Shown here: in pieces, positions 13,974-60,500 of the stretch
Layout of the letters: each line of letters opens with the position of its first letter
Position numbering within the stretch: the first letter of the stretch is position 1
Assembly (NCBI GenBank): GCA_963070105.1
Contig: OY718804.1
Coordinates: 925,720-989,719 of the forward strand
DNA from: Litomosoides sigmodontis
Lineage: Eukaryota > Nematoda > Chromadorea > Rhabditida > Onchocercidae
Reading direction: 5' to 3'
Length of the DNA stretch: 64,000 bases
Made by a program: the position numbers and the translations under genes
The notes under the pieces: generated by a model
Databases searched by the model: none
Told to the model about the DNA's origin: nothing
Seen by the model: the letters and a program-made list of their open reading frames with translations, nothing else

Positions 13974-15476
13974 GTGCACAGTTTGTCATGTCATAATCAA
14001 ATGCATTTTTAGATGTAATTTAGAAATAAAAGTATGAATAATCGATGACCTTGAAATCATAACGATACTGAAATTGGAACTGAAAATTGCTGACCCGTTA
14101 TTGAGATCAGGATGAAATGGCGGTATCAGCTTTTGGTGCTCGTAAAAATGTGATTAACGTGAAGGTTTTACGCCTGACAGCGAAACAAATGAGGTCATCG
14201 GTACACTCCCCTCCCCTTTCATTCCCCCGTCCCATCTGTCCACATCTTCTGCATATACCAGTAAATTATATATAAATTAATAATTCACAGCAACACGCCA
14301 TCGCTACCATCCTTTGATACTTTAATTTCTCAATTATTAATTATTCTCATGATTTTTGATTATTATTATCGCCATGTATTAAAAATTAGTTTAATATGCT
14401 TGCAAAATATTCATTAGTTTTTTTTAACTTACTCGTGCAGCACTCTATCCATCATCATTTCAGCAAACAATAAATGCTTTAATTAATACCGCTAATCTTT
14501 TTTGAAATATTTTTTTTTGTTATTTTGAACTTACTCATCATAAGAATTTAAAACTTCCCAATATTATATATTTTATTTTTTTGAGAATTGAATTATTTTT
14601 ACATAAATTTCATTTATACTGCCGAGAAATTCAAGTTTTTTTTTTCGTTAAAGTAAAAGAAAGGAGCTTTACTTTTTATTTTTTTTTAGCTGTGAAATTC
14701 GCTAATTTGAAATTCATCGAAAATGTCAGTTGTTCGTTCGTCTTAACAACTCGTTTGAAAAACACTTCTATAATTTCACTTCCATAAACTTTTTCCATCG
14801 AATCTGTTCAATGTGACATAACGTCATTGCACTTCGTTGTGCTACAAATGCATGCACTTTTTTTTGATAAAAAAAACACATAATTTGCATTAGTTTATTA
14901 AATTTTATAAAATTTTTCATTTGCAATAAAATTTGGCAATAACTGGAGAATTTGCTAAAATAACGCCAAAAATTTTTTCATTAGTATGGAAAATTCTCTG
15001 TCAATGTTTTAGTTGCTGTCAAATTTTCATAGCATTTTATTTCTTTTTTTGTTGATGAAAAACAGCTTATGCGGAAGAGAGGCAGCTTGTGCGAAATGGG
15101 ACAGAACTAAATGCTAGCTATGGTAATTATTTGTAAATTATTCTTTTCTTGAATCACTCCATTTAATTGGCTTTGTTCTGGCAATTTGGGATTTCCTTAA
15201 AAATAATCCGTGAAAAAAGCTAAGGATAATGCACTAATATGAAATTTAAATGTGAATTCACAACTCAATGTATGCATTTAAATATGAATTTACAATTACA
15301 TAAAATGGAATTCAAGTCGCTTTTATCGCAGTTTCACCAATTACTGATGAATTCGTCATTGTTTGAAAATACTCTTTCCACAAATCTTGACTTCCTATGA
15401 TACATATCATTAGTATTTTATTATTTTCACTATTGCTATCATAATCACTGTGGTTATCATAATCATTATCACTTCA
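13974..15476. other. intergenic DNA; contains second copy of the dispersed repeat
   Basis: No gene is supported. The second copy of the about 150-bp dispersed repeat is at 14373-14520. A less AT-rich patch at 14080-14250 holds an ATG-led frame from 14117 (about 50 codons) without a phase-compatible donor or recognisable similarity; I leave it uncalled. Confidence 0.55.
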
Positions 15477-16764
<1,288 letters not shown>

Positions 16765-17428
16765 TTATTAATTATTAATTATAAATATACGTCTTATAAA
16801 ATATATAACATAATTTAAAAGAAAAAATACTCTTATTGACATATTTCAAATTAAACTTTTTGTTCTTTTTTTTGTTTGAAGTGAAATTTGAAGAAATAAG
16901 AGAGGGAGAGGGGGAGGGACAGGGAGAGGAAAAAAAGCTGAAGGAAGAAATTGCAATATTTATTTGTGGAAAAAAATTTTCCTCAATGGAATATACCAAT
17001 GAAGATTAATTGCGCATTTACCCCGTACACTACATCCAGCTCTCAAACTACTTTCTTCTTCCTTGCAAAATCTTTTCTGAAAATGTCAACCTCAATAACT
17101 AATACTAAAATTCCCCCTCTCCCTCCTCCTCCTTCCGCTCCTCCTCCTCTCCCACATCATTTAAATCAATTTCAATTCATTCATTCATCATCAGCTGTTA
17201 TCTTATCCGTCCGCCACCATCACCATCACTACCACCACTAGCACCAGCACCACCACTGTTGCATTTCGATACATTTGCATTTGACAGGTTTATTTAGGTT
17301 TATCATCAATTCATACAATCCACTCACGCATCTCCGTGCACACACCTTTTTCAAATCATATTCATTCACGCATTCATATCCATCCGTGCACGCGTCTTCA
17401 ATTCACCCATTCATACGTATGTAATATC

Positions 17429-17766
17429 GTGTTGTACACACACCCACCCACCCACACACGCAACTACCCACTCACACACACACGCACTACCCACTCACAC
17501 ACACACACCAACCCACACACATGGACAGACCCGTCCATACAAACAGACTCGTATTATATACCCATACGTAGTAGCCTATACACACACACGCGCACGCGTT
17601 ACCTATGTGTACGTACACCCACGTACACACACACAGCAATACAAACCGACTAGTATTATATATACATACGTAGTAACACACGCACACGCACACACACACG
17701 CACACACACACACATACATACACACAGGCACATACATACACACACACACACACACGTACACACGCG
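17429..17766. repeat. CA-rich degenerate repeat with an internal about 105-bp duplication
   Basis: The region is a decayed ACAC/CCCAC microsatellite. Inside it a TAGTATTATATA...CATACGTAGTA phrase occurs twice (about 17547-17575 and 17650-17675), so a larger unit of roughly 105 bp was duplicated. Open frames on both strands encode Cys-Val or His-Thr strings and are artefacts. Confidence 0.85.
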
Positions 17767-20700
17767 TAGTTCTCCTAGTGTACATCGACACAGACCTATT
17801 TGTTATATGGCAACGTATAACCTATACCTTACACACGCATTTTATTCTATTCGTTATTTTATTCACTAGCAATTCAATTAATGAAATATTTTTCTTAGTG
17901 AAATTTAATCTTTTCAGTTTCATGTTTTGGCTCTTTTCAAGTGAAATTTTTTAAAGCTTCAATAGAATTATTTAGGATGGAGGAATATCCGGTAAAGCTT
18001 AGGAATTTGCACTTAATTAATCGATTGCGTTGAATTTTTTCGATTTAATAATTATTATTGGTGTGTGCGAGTAGCTTAAGTGACTGAATGAGTGAGTAAG
18101 TAAGTAAGTAAGCAAGTAAAGTAAGTAATACGAGTGCTTTAATGTTTTAGAAAAGTGTTATTCCATTGTATTACTATTAATCACTTCTTTATGCAAATAT
18201 TTGCTATCAGTTATCCGTTATTAGTGATTTTGCTGTTTTTTTCTCATAATTAACGATGTCGTCTAACTTCCTGAAATGCATGAAACGTTTTTTTTCCCCC
18301 AAAATATATTAATAATCATTATTTTAGACATTTCGCCAATTAGTGGAATGACTTATTTCTTGAATCTGTAGAAGTTCAATTCATAAGTTAATTGTTTAAG
18401 TAAGCTAAGCTGATAATCAGGTGATAACTTAAGTAAGTTAAATGTACGTATTTATGCAGGCCATCAATGTTAAGTACTAATGCTCATGGTTTTATCTATT
18501 CCATTTAAGGAAGTCGGATTTAACCGAGCCAAATATTTTGTTTGTTGTCGAACTAATTTATCACATTTGGTAAAGTAATTGATTTCAAATAACTTATTGA
18601 TTTGAGTGATCGATTTCGAATAACTAATTGATTCGATAAAATTTTCAATAATTGAAGCAAATAATCATTTCCGCCTACCTTCTCCTCCTCCTCCTCCTCC
18701 TTTTCCTATATGTGCAATCGATTCATTATTTCAAAAAATTTTTCTCATTTCAATATTTCATACTAACAAAATACTATTGAATAAACTAGTCAGTTAACGT
18801 GAAGGAAAAAAGGAAGGAAGGAGGGAGGGAAAGCGCGAGAGAGAGAGAGGGAGGGAGGGAAGGAAGGAAGGAAGGCGGAAAAAAATGATAGTAAACAGAT
18901 AAGCTGAAATAACCGGATTACCTGTTTTGCACTCAACAATGTTCAAATGATAAACAAATGATAAGCAACAAATTAAAAACAAAACAAAAAAAGAGGGTGA
19001 AAGAAGAATACGACGTAAAATTTCTTCATTTCAAATTTCCTTTTTACTGAAGCGAAAAACAAAATTAGAAAAAAAAAACTTCAAAATTAAAATGAACGTT
19101 TTTCACTTTTGCAAAAAAAAAAGTAGGAATAACAACGTAGTGTACGCGCATTTCCCTCTCATACACCTACCATCTGTTATTTGCTTCTTGCTAAATAGCT
19201 TAAATTAAGAGGGAGAGAATGAGAGGGAGGGAAAGAGGAAAGAAAAGAAATTCTCATTTCCTTCATTAATTTCCTCTCTTTCCATCCTTTCCTTCCTTTC
19301 TTCCTTCCTCACTTTCCCTCTCTTCTCTCTTCCTACTGCATTTTCGTAATTTTTCCTTTCTATTTAACTAATTCACAATAATTTCCGTTTTTTTTTCTCT
19401 CACTCTCTCCTCCCTTTCTTTTCCGCTTCTTTTTCTTCTTCTCCCATCTTTTTCATCACTTTTACCTCTTTCTCTTTCTCTCATTCACTCATTTTTCCCT
19501 TTCTTTTTTTTCGATCTTCATTTATCATCATCATCATCATCATCATCACATATCCTTCCTTCCTTCCAATTAGATCTCTCCCCCCTGTTGCTTCTACTTA
19601 CTATTCGATCATTCCAATCCAACTATTTGCTGTTTGATTAGGATCGGATAATAATTTTGGATGATTTATTTCGCTCTCTTTTAAATTTTAATTTTTAACC
19701 TTACAAAACTGCTACTATTAGCAATAATTTTAAATTATTTCATTTTTTTTCGTTGAATTGCAAAATGCGCACATCTGAGAGCGTAAAATTTCATCACATT
19801 CTCGCCGCAATATCTGTTCTCTATCACAACAGATATTGCCTCTTATCATTTTATCACTCTCTCATTTTCCTCTCTTCCACTGCTTCCTTTGATTTATTAA
19901 AATTTCATTTTCACTCCAACTACGATCGTTTTATTTTTATTGCGCTTGTTTTTGTTGTCTCAACTTCTTTATCAAATGTGATAACTTATGCTATAAATTT
20001 TCACTCTATCGTTTCATTTCTCTTATCAATGGCTGTGATTTTTCCGCCGTACTGCTTCCATTAATTAAAGGTCATCATCATTTGTTCACTTCTCTTATCA
20101 CATGTTTAATACTTGTTCACTCACAACATGTCCATTCATGTCCACTCACATCATGTCCATTCATGTCCACTCACATTCATCCATCATTCCGTGCACTTTT
20201 TCATCGCTTTGCTACTGTTATCATTTCGCCATTTTCAACGTTTGAAGTTCTCCTTATTTGCATACACTTCCAATTATCATTTAAATTGCGCAAAGATTCA
20301 TTTGCTGGAGAGTGGTTTGTCCCAAAAATTATTATAATTCGTTTGTAGAAATATTTCACATTTCACTAATAATTAACTTCAAATTTCTTTTTTTCCCATT
20401 CAAATGTCTTTCCACATTTCATTATTTCATTCGTAATTATATAATAAATTGATGTATTTTAAGATAAAATTATTTGAATGGTTAAAAAAAGCGATATTTG
20501 ATCTTGTCTTTTTTCATTATCAATAATTGTTTTTAATTTTGCATAAGTTTTTTTAAAATGATTGCTGCCAGGGATAACGATTATTTTCGGTATTGTTTTT
20601 ATTTGTCAATTTCCAATTTGTGCTATCTGCCACAATTAATGTGTTTAAATTGTTGGAAATTGCTATATTGATATTTTTATTTTATATTTTGCAAAAATTC

Positions 20701-21362
20701 CTTCCTCATTTATTCAGCAAAAAAATTCCAATCATAATTTTTGCAAAATTCTTCACTGAAATATAATTTTCATCGGATATCATTGCATAAATTACCTCTG
20801 AACACGTACGAATGGATGTTTTAAAATTTTAAAAATGTAAAAAAAAATCGGAAAAAATTGATTCAATAATGGTATCATCGATTTTTTGTAGTTTTATTTG
20901 ATGCCTTCTTTTTTACATTTTTCTGTGGCTTCTTTTTTATCATTCCAAATTTAAAAATTTTGTTTTTGTCAATATTTTGCTTTTTTTTTGCACATTTTGT
21001 AAGCAATTTTTGATTGCGTCAATTCATTTCATTGATTGTTCATTTCCAATTAAATCAAAGTAATTGAATTAATCACTTTACAAAAATATTCTTTTTTTGA
21101 AAAATGATAATTGCTTCAGTTTAATTTGCTTTTTTTCTTTTTTACTTTCCTAAAAACAATGAATAATTATTTTTATTTTTCAAATGCACAATGAATAATT
21201 ATTTTTATCACTTTTCAAGCGTACGCCGTGAAAACTCTGTTAATTGTTTTTTATGCCGTAAGTTAGAGCTCTGATAGGGACATTAAAAAAGTGATCAATT
21301 AATTTATCATCCATTTTACAGCTAATTACATTCCTCAAAACAATCACAATCTTATTAATTCT
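17767..21362. other. intergenic DNA upstream of AGAP with purine and pyrimidine tracts
   Basis: No gene is supported. A purine tract at 18801-18878 (AAGG, GGGA and GA units) and a second one at 19206-19250 are followed by a long pyrimidine-rich block at 19258-19570. An ATC microsatellite lies near 19523. A 25-bp unit containing CATGTCCATTCATGTCC is tandemly repeated at about 20127-20176. A 20-bp phrase (CAATGAATAATTATTTTTAT) is repeated at about 21158 and 21189. Confidence 0.6.
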
Positions 21363-21518
21363 ATGGATTACGCTATTTGTGACGTTAACGTCTACTGCAG
21401 TTACGCGGAATATTAAATGGGAACTAAGCGATAATTACCATTGTACTGCACACAACGTATCATTTTCCAATTCATATATTCCTGCACTGCGTTCACGTAA
21501 CGTACGCACATATTCATA
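21363..21518 (+). promoter_or_regulatory. AGAP leader/promoter region with short uORF and CRE-like palindrome
   Basis: The 155 bases before the AGAP start codon are less AT-rich than the surroundings. They contain an upstream ORF (ATG 21363 to TAA 21416, 17 codons) and, inside it, the perfect 12-bp palindrome GACGTTAACGTC at 21381-21392, which holds two opposed TGACG-type half sites preceded by T. A TTTTACAG acceptor-like site at about 21314-21321 could be a spliced-leader acceptor. Whether this DNA is promoter or transcribed leader cannot be decided from sequence. Confidence 0.4.
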
Positions 21519-54159
<32,641 letters not shown>

Positions 54160-55042
54160 AGTATTTTTGTTTGCAAAATATGTTAATTTTGTATGTTTTG
54201 CTGATGTGCTTATCCGCTGTATGAAGGAGTCAATAATTTTCTCGTCTAATATTGTACGGCCTAATATTTATTTTGATGATTTCTCAGCATTTTATTCACC
54301 TTGTATGCATTTTGAGTCAATTTGATGTAAAAACTTTTTTCCATGTATGTTCTTGCCCCGCGTATATAATGTTCCTGAAAAAAAAAGCTTTCTCCTACCC
54401 TTTTCATCTTTGCTTGCATGCGAGTGAGTGTGTATGTATGGATGTGTGCGTGCACGCACTGTGTGTAATTTTTTACTTCCAAGTAATGAAGATACCTACT
54501 AAATTTATCATGAATGAAAACTGCGCGTAAAATTACTTGGCGTTTCTTGTCATGGCAAATTGAATACCGAGGAAACCGCCAGGCTTAAAAAAGTAAGAAA
54601 GTCCCTTCGCTAATTAATTTACCTACTGCTGTGATGAAAAGAATTTCCCGTTGTTCTAAAATGTGTGTCGGTACACGCGAAATTTGAATCAATGATGCGG
54701 GAAAATAAGCACATCCAAGAAATGAATTGCTAGTCGAAAAAAGTGTTCATTGTGTGCGTCCAACAGTTCATTTCTTCAACACTCCATTTGATGGATTGCG
54801 TGATGGAAACCAAGATTAATGGTTTATAATTACCATCACAATGATCTAATTGTACTACCCGTGATAGAAAAAGAGTATCACTTGAACTTTTTAGAATTCT
54901 CGGTGGAAAAGCAGTTGGTAACTCCATTGCTATTAACAAAAGTAAATGATCATAGATAACGATCCCGTCAATTTGTAATCTTTAGCTCTGAACAGAAACA
55001 CTGCCTTTTCCTGATATCACATTGCAACCATTATATTTTCTT
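54160..55042. other. convergent 3' region between AGAP and TMEM147
   Basis: The stops of AGAP (54159, plus) and TMEM147 (55043, minus) are 883 bp apart. The interval must hold both 3' untranslated regions. I find no clear canonical AATAAA in the expected place for either gene. A minus-strand frame at 54730-54939 (69 codons) lacks any similarity I recognise and is more likely TMEM147 3' UTR. Confidence 0.6.
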
Positions 55043-56673
55043 CTAACTGCGGTATTGCATGAAATGCGTTCCAAGCGATGAATACGTAACCAATGTTCCT
55101 ATTGCAAGTCCCGTATTGAACGCCGCCTTTGCTCCAAGCAATGTCCATGATCGAAGATCCAAATATACAACTCCCACTCTGAATCATAAATTTTTTTCTA
55201 TCAGATTTAAATAATCGAATATTTGTGCACTTTTGTTATACTATTTAGTTCACAGCATTTAAACAAGAATGCTCTATCGTATTGTATCAACAAGATATAT
55301 CTCAACCTTCCTCCTCAAATACATTTTGACCTCAGTTTTCCATGGTACTCCTTAAATGTAAAAGTACTTACTGTTCAATGAACTCGCGGAAAACACAAAG
55401 TGCAATTAACAAAGCAACTATTCGTCTCATCCCTGATCGGAGATCATTACGGGTGAATAACCAAACCAATGCTGCCATTGCTAGGAACAGAAGAAAATAT
55501 TGGCACAAACAGACTTTTTAACGACTTTTACTAAATAATATATTCACCTCTAAGCTATCTTTAGCCTCTAGTCGTTTTCAGTAACGGTTGTCGTAATGGA
55601 TAAAATAATTTATGACAACATAACTGAAACTTAATAATGAAATGACCGAAAATCAGACCTTACCAATATAAAAAATTAGATCAATGTTGGAATTTAAAGC
55701 CATTTGAATATATTTCCAGTGAAATGCCATTGCTCGTGCACCAACCCAAAAACCGACTAGGCGACTCGCTACGCTGCAATAAAGTGTTTTTTCCAACAAT
55801 CACTTGGCTTACTCCACTGTATTATTAATACAGCTGATTTAACCACCCTCAACACTGAACATTATTTGGAACTTACATCATGTCTACATTACATCTGTGC
55901 GTGAGTTTACAAAACTGCAGCCATCCTATCGTTACCAATGATTAAACTCTATATTAATGTTTATTGCTTTCTAGCTCTTAACCAAAATAAAGAATAAAGG
56001 AACAATATATGTGAAAAGATAAAACAAGCAGATCCAAAAGTTTTTTTTCGTAACTGTTCTCCACAAAAGTAAATGGTCTGGAGAGATGACGTGTTAACCA
56101 TACCATTTAACTAACTACTACATTGACCATTTATCATTGCTACTTTTGCTATTGTCACATGCAGATGCAACTAGCTAAGAGGACAATATGCGAACATTAC
56201 CTGTGAGCAAAAGCCCAGCCCAAACCTACAGCCAGGAATCGAATTTCACTTTTGCCAGCCATCACATATACAATCACGGCATGCAAACCCATTACATCGA
56301 AAATATCCGCACTTGCTTTCATTAATTCCTAAGCAGATGTTTTGGGATTTCCAAGCGCATTATAAATTCAAAATTCAAATCTGACACTATGATTCAAGAA
56401 AGTGGTTGATTAAAACGCCAAAATCAAATCCAAACATTTCAAGCAACACAAAATCCATGAACTTACTGGGATCAAATCAAATCCATTAGCATCGCTCGCC
56501 GGAAAAAACGTTGCAAGGACGAGCATTTTACATAGTTGCGTCAAAAAATACGCTAAAGCTGCGTGAGCGCATTTCCATATGGAGCAATATTCCGACAATC
56601 CCGAATACCTGTACGCAATGAAATATGGCGCGTAAGACAGTGCCACACAATTTACAAAATGAAGAAACGTCAT
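55043..56673 (-). CDS. TMEM147: TMEM147 homologue, ER translocon-associated membrane protein, 5 exons, 229 aa
   Basis: Exons on the minus strand: 56673-56467, 56328-56201, 55773-55664, 55480-55372, 55178-55043 (stop TAG). Phases join and total 690 nt, giving 229 residues against 224 in human. The start MTFLHFVNCVALSYAPYFIA and the later SGLSEY, LCKMLVLATFFP, ELMKASAD, LGWA and WKYIQMAL...N segments match TMEM147 throughout. The protein is almost all hydrophobic helices, as expected of a seven-helix ER membrane protein. TMEM147 works with nicalin and NOMO in the complex that helps the Sec61 translocon insert multi-pass membrane proteins. A TTTTCAG acceptor abuts the ATG directly (56674-56680), pointing to a leader splice with no untranslated bases between. 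It is convergent with AGAP and divergent from the helicase. Confidence 0.93.
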
Positions 56674-57570
56674 CTGAAAATGAAAAGAAAAGCTTTCGAA
56701 AAAAGAGTAATATGTAAGTATTTAAATTTTACTACCATGCCCATAATGCCGAACTTCGAACCCTCCAGAAATCAATCACCGGCTTAGGTATTTATTTTGA
56801 AAAGATAATTAGCCAAATTCACGTATAGATTCACATTGCTTCGTTATCACCTAAACACTTCATGTTCCAAGCACTTGCACGAGCGAACTACAAACCGCCT
56901 ATGGGTACCACCTATGAAAAGCATGAGTATAAGCACAAGACAGCCACACACGCCAAATATTCTAGCGGCCACACAAAGAAATTCTGATAGCGAAAAATAG
57001 ACGGTCCGTTAAAAGGATGTTCAACGGACCATAAGATGAAGTGAAGGAAGTAGCCGAAAGTTTGAAAATGACGATTGAGGCTTAGCTGGTGGGATGATGA
57101 ATAGATGGAGTACTGGTAGAGGAGGTAGATATGAGCAATGCACGGTTCTCTAGAAATTGAGAAATTGATAAATCGTTGTAGTGCTTTGTGGCAGTAATTA
57201 AGAACAGTAAATGGCAAGTAGCGAAATTAGAAATGAATGAAATGTGTACTATTTGAACACACTCATTTTTTATCCGCCCACCTTGTCTTCCACTCTTCTA
57301 GCATTTCTCCAATTTCAATAGATTCAGAAACATACAGAAAAAAATATTATCCTGCTTCAGTGAGTTAATAAAGAACAGAAAAAAGCACAGAATTCAAAAT
57401 GACATCAAATTCATCACTTATTCGTCATTTCTTTAAAAACGAAAACATGATGAAGAAATAAGCTAAGTGAGTATGTAATTGAAAAATACAAAAAAAAGAG
57501 GAATAAATAAGCAACGAAATCATTATTTCAGTATACTGCTTGTGGGTTCATTAATTTTTCCGGATTGTTA
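56674..57570. promoter_or_regulatory. divergent intergenic region between TMEM147 and HELQ
   Basis: About 0.9 kb separates the two start codons and must hold both promoters unless transcription starts further away. A 101-codon minus-strand frame (56912-57217) overlaps it but matches nothing I know and lacks a donor leading to TMEM147 exon 1. A CATTATTTCAG acceptor at 57521-57531 precedes the HELQ start by 39 bases and could be a spliced-leader acceptor. Confidence 0.45.
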
Positions 57571-60500
57571 ATGTGTCCGCAAATTCGATCCCCATCAATT
57601 GTTACCGATAATTATGGAATTACAAAGCAAGCACCAATGAAGTTGTTAAGCAGTAGTAATGGAAATATTCCAGCCAAGCTAATTGTCGAAGCTTCAAAGA
57701 AGTTGCCAAGGTTCCTTTTACCTTTTTGTATTTTGCTAGAAATTTCATCCTTTTCTTTTTATGCAACAATTTTCTATGTCCATTACTAAAATTATATTTC
57801 GTGCCGTGAGCACGTAAAGCTGAAATTTGCTACATTTCTCGGATTGCATAGCAAATTTTTCATATGTTCTTGAGTTTTCAAAGAAGTGTTTAGAATAGGT
57901 GAATTAAGTAGCTCATAATACATAATTGTATGTCTTTAATTCATAGATCTACATGCAGATAGCACATTTTATTATATATAATACGGTCAATGAGCAGCGC
58001 TGTAGTATGGCGAAATAGTACTTTAGTTTCATATGATGAATAAAGCAGCTACTAATTAAGTTTATGGACATACTAAACATAATGAAGCATGGAGTATCTC
58101 ATTCATTCTATATTTCGGCATGTTTCTTTGTGGAAATTTGTTAACGTTCTATTTCAGATCATGTGCAGGAACACATAAGTCTCATCAACGCCCTGAGCAG
58201 CTGTCACATTTAGAAAAATGCTCAAAGAAATTCAAAGTGCCGAGAATGCAACACCAAAATGCAGGTATTCGTTCATCAATTCGACAGTTACGATTTCTTC
58301 AATGGAATTGTTTGGTTGTACAGAATGCATTTCGAATTCTCTTAAATTATTATAATAAGTCTCTTTCAAGAATGTGTTGGATCCAGTAATTTCCATGAAA
58401 CAGGAGAGAAAGTGGTTAATCTAATTAAAATGACGGAAATACAGGTGGACACGCAAGTATGTTTGTTTTTAATATCTGGACTATCGGTATTATTTCTTTG
58501 TAAATACATGAAGAGATTTGAAGAAGGAATAAATTCACAGGATAGTGTAGAAAGTGAAATTTTATCTATTCCAGTATCATTGCAATAGAGAATAGAGAAA
58601 TAAAAATTATTTCTCCCCACCCCCTCACCTTCCTATTTGTTTTATTGATGGAGTTTTTAGGAAAGACTTGATTATGGTTGTGTTGCTTCAGCTGGCACAT
58701 TTCGAGGCAATGTACATGAGGAGATGGAGAATGTTTGCGGGATTTACAAAAGGCTGCGAAATATTTCAACATTTTACGGTGCATGATTTCTTCATTCTAC
58801 TGTTCATCAGTTCATAATATCATTGGCGATTAATTTCTAATCGTTTTCTTGTCTTAGTAAATTTGCCATACGTCTGCTTTTCTGGATATTGGTTTTATCT
58901 GTAAGTGGGCTAACAATAATCATAGCTAGGCAAACGTGGTTACGGCAGCTTAGTGCATGATTGTGATCACTCATAGTTTATGGCATAACATTCCTTAATC
59001 CTTGATTTTTAACCTTTTTTTCAAATGAAGGTTATATTTTTAGACTGGCAGTTTCAATGCTTAAGTAATGAACATATGATAAATGGTGCAAACATGATTG
59101 TATCGATGGCAACCGGTGCGGGAAAAACTCTTGTTGCAGAGGTCTCTTTTTTCGATATAACATTTTTATTACGTTACAGTATAACGCAGTTAATATATTA
59201 GTGTAGGAGTTTCATAAAGTGTCCACCGTGTAATGGTTCACAGGATGGCACGTAAACATTAGGCGTGGAGTCGTCAAGTCATTCTGAACTGACAAAATAA
59301 TAAGCTTTCTTGGATTGTGATGATTATGATACTGCAGATTATGATGCTGCGGGAAGTAATCTTTCGACAAAGAAGTTGCATCTTTGTTGTACCGTACATT
59401 GCAATCGTTCAGGAAAAAGTGGGTTTTCACATAGTTTGGATAATATTGAAGGTGCGACGCATTTAGTATTGCACAAATGTTTCGAGCTTTGAGTAAGCTA
59501 TCAAACTGAATTTTTGGTGTACACGAGTCACGAAACCCGTATTTTCTAATTTTGCATTTAGATTCGGAAGATTTTAATTGCTTATCTGAATTTAGGTTAA
59601 TTCGTTATCGTCATTCGAAGACAAATGCAAAATCTGTGTAGAAGAATATGCGGCCAGCAAAGGTTGGAAGTCTCTATCATGACTATTTACTTTTAAACTG
59701 AGAACTACTAATCGAATGTTATTTGTACAAGTCAAAAAGCCGATAAAATATAGCTCTGAGAAAATGTTTTATCTCTTTTTCGTAGTGCAAGTAAATTAGT
59801 CACTGTCCATCTAAATGATAAGCTGTTTGGGAAATAGAGAAAAAATAAAGAAGGTGAACAAAGCGTTTGTATTCGTTGTAGTTTCGTGACATCGTTGTTG
59901 TTGGATATTTCTATTTGAATACTAATTTGCGCTTTAGAATTTCGTTTGAAACTGAATATTTCAGGTCGCCTACCACCAATCAAACGTCTACGAGGGAAAT
60001 CTATATATGTTGCTACCATTGAAAAAGCAAACATGTTAATTAACAGTTTAATAGAAACGAATCGCATTGGCGAAATTGGGCTTGTAGTGGTGGATGAAGT
60101 AACATATATGCTATTAATTAATCGTTCACTGCCGCAATTGTTTTTATCCATATGTTCAAAAAAATGTGCTTCAGTTTTGTGATTCCATGTGAAAGATTAT
60201 TTAATCATTCTGTTTTAATAATGTGTCTGTAGAAGATGCATATTAAAAAACAAAGCGAGTTAAATTTTATCAGTATTCACTATCTGGTGATCCTTACTGC
60301 CGATTTTAATTTCAGCTGCATATGATAGGAGAAAATAGTCGAGGAGCAATTATTGAGCAAGGGCTAACCAAATTTATGCAAAAAGGTAGTGGTTTTTTTT
60401 GCTTTCTTATTTGATTTTATTATATCTAAAGAAAGACAATTCGTTTGTTTCATGGGAGTGCACGATCACTTGAGGGTTTAAATAATTTTTGACCTGGGAA

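Noticed and set aside
14117..14275. ATG-led frame of about 50 codons in a less AT-rich patch
   Set aside because: It has no GT site in the phase needed by AGAP exon 2 with a good context, and no recognisable similarity.
17487..17954. Cys-Val and His-Thr frames around 17.5-17.9 kb
   Set aside because: Translated CA/TG repeats on both strands.
56912..57217. 101-codon minus-strand frame upstream of TMEM147
   Set aside because: No similarity and no donor that joins TMEM147 exon 1 in frame; TMEM147 already starts with a matching N-terminus at 56673.
59732..60151. 139-codon minus-strand frame
   Set aside because: It lies over the HELQ exon encoding ATIEKA...VVVDE and the intron before it; it is a shadow of the plus-strand gene.
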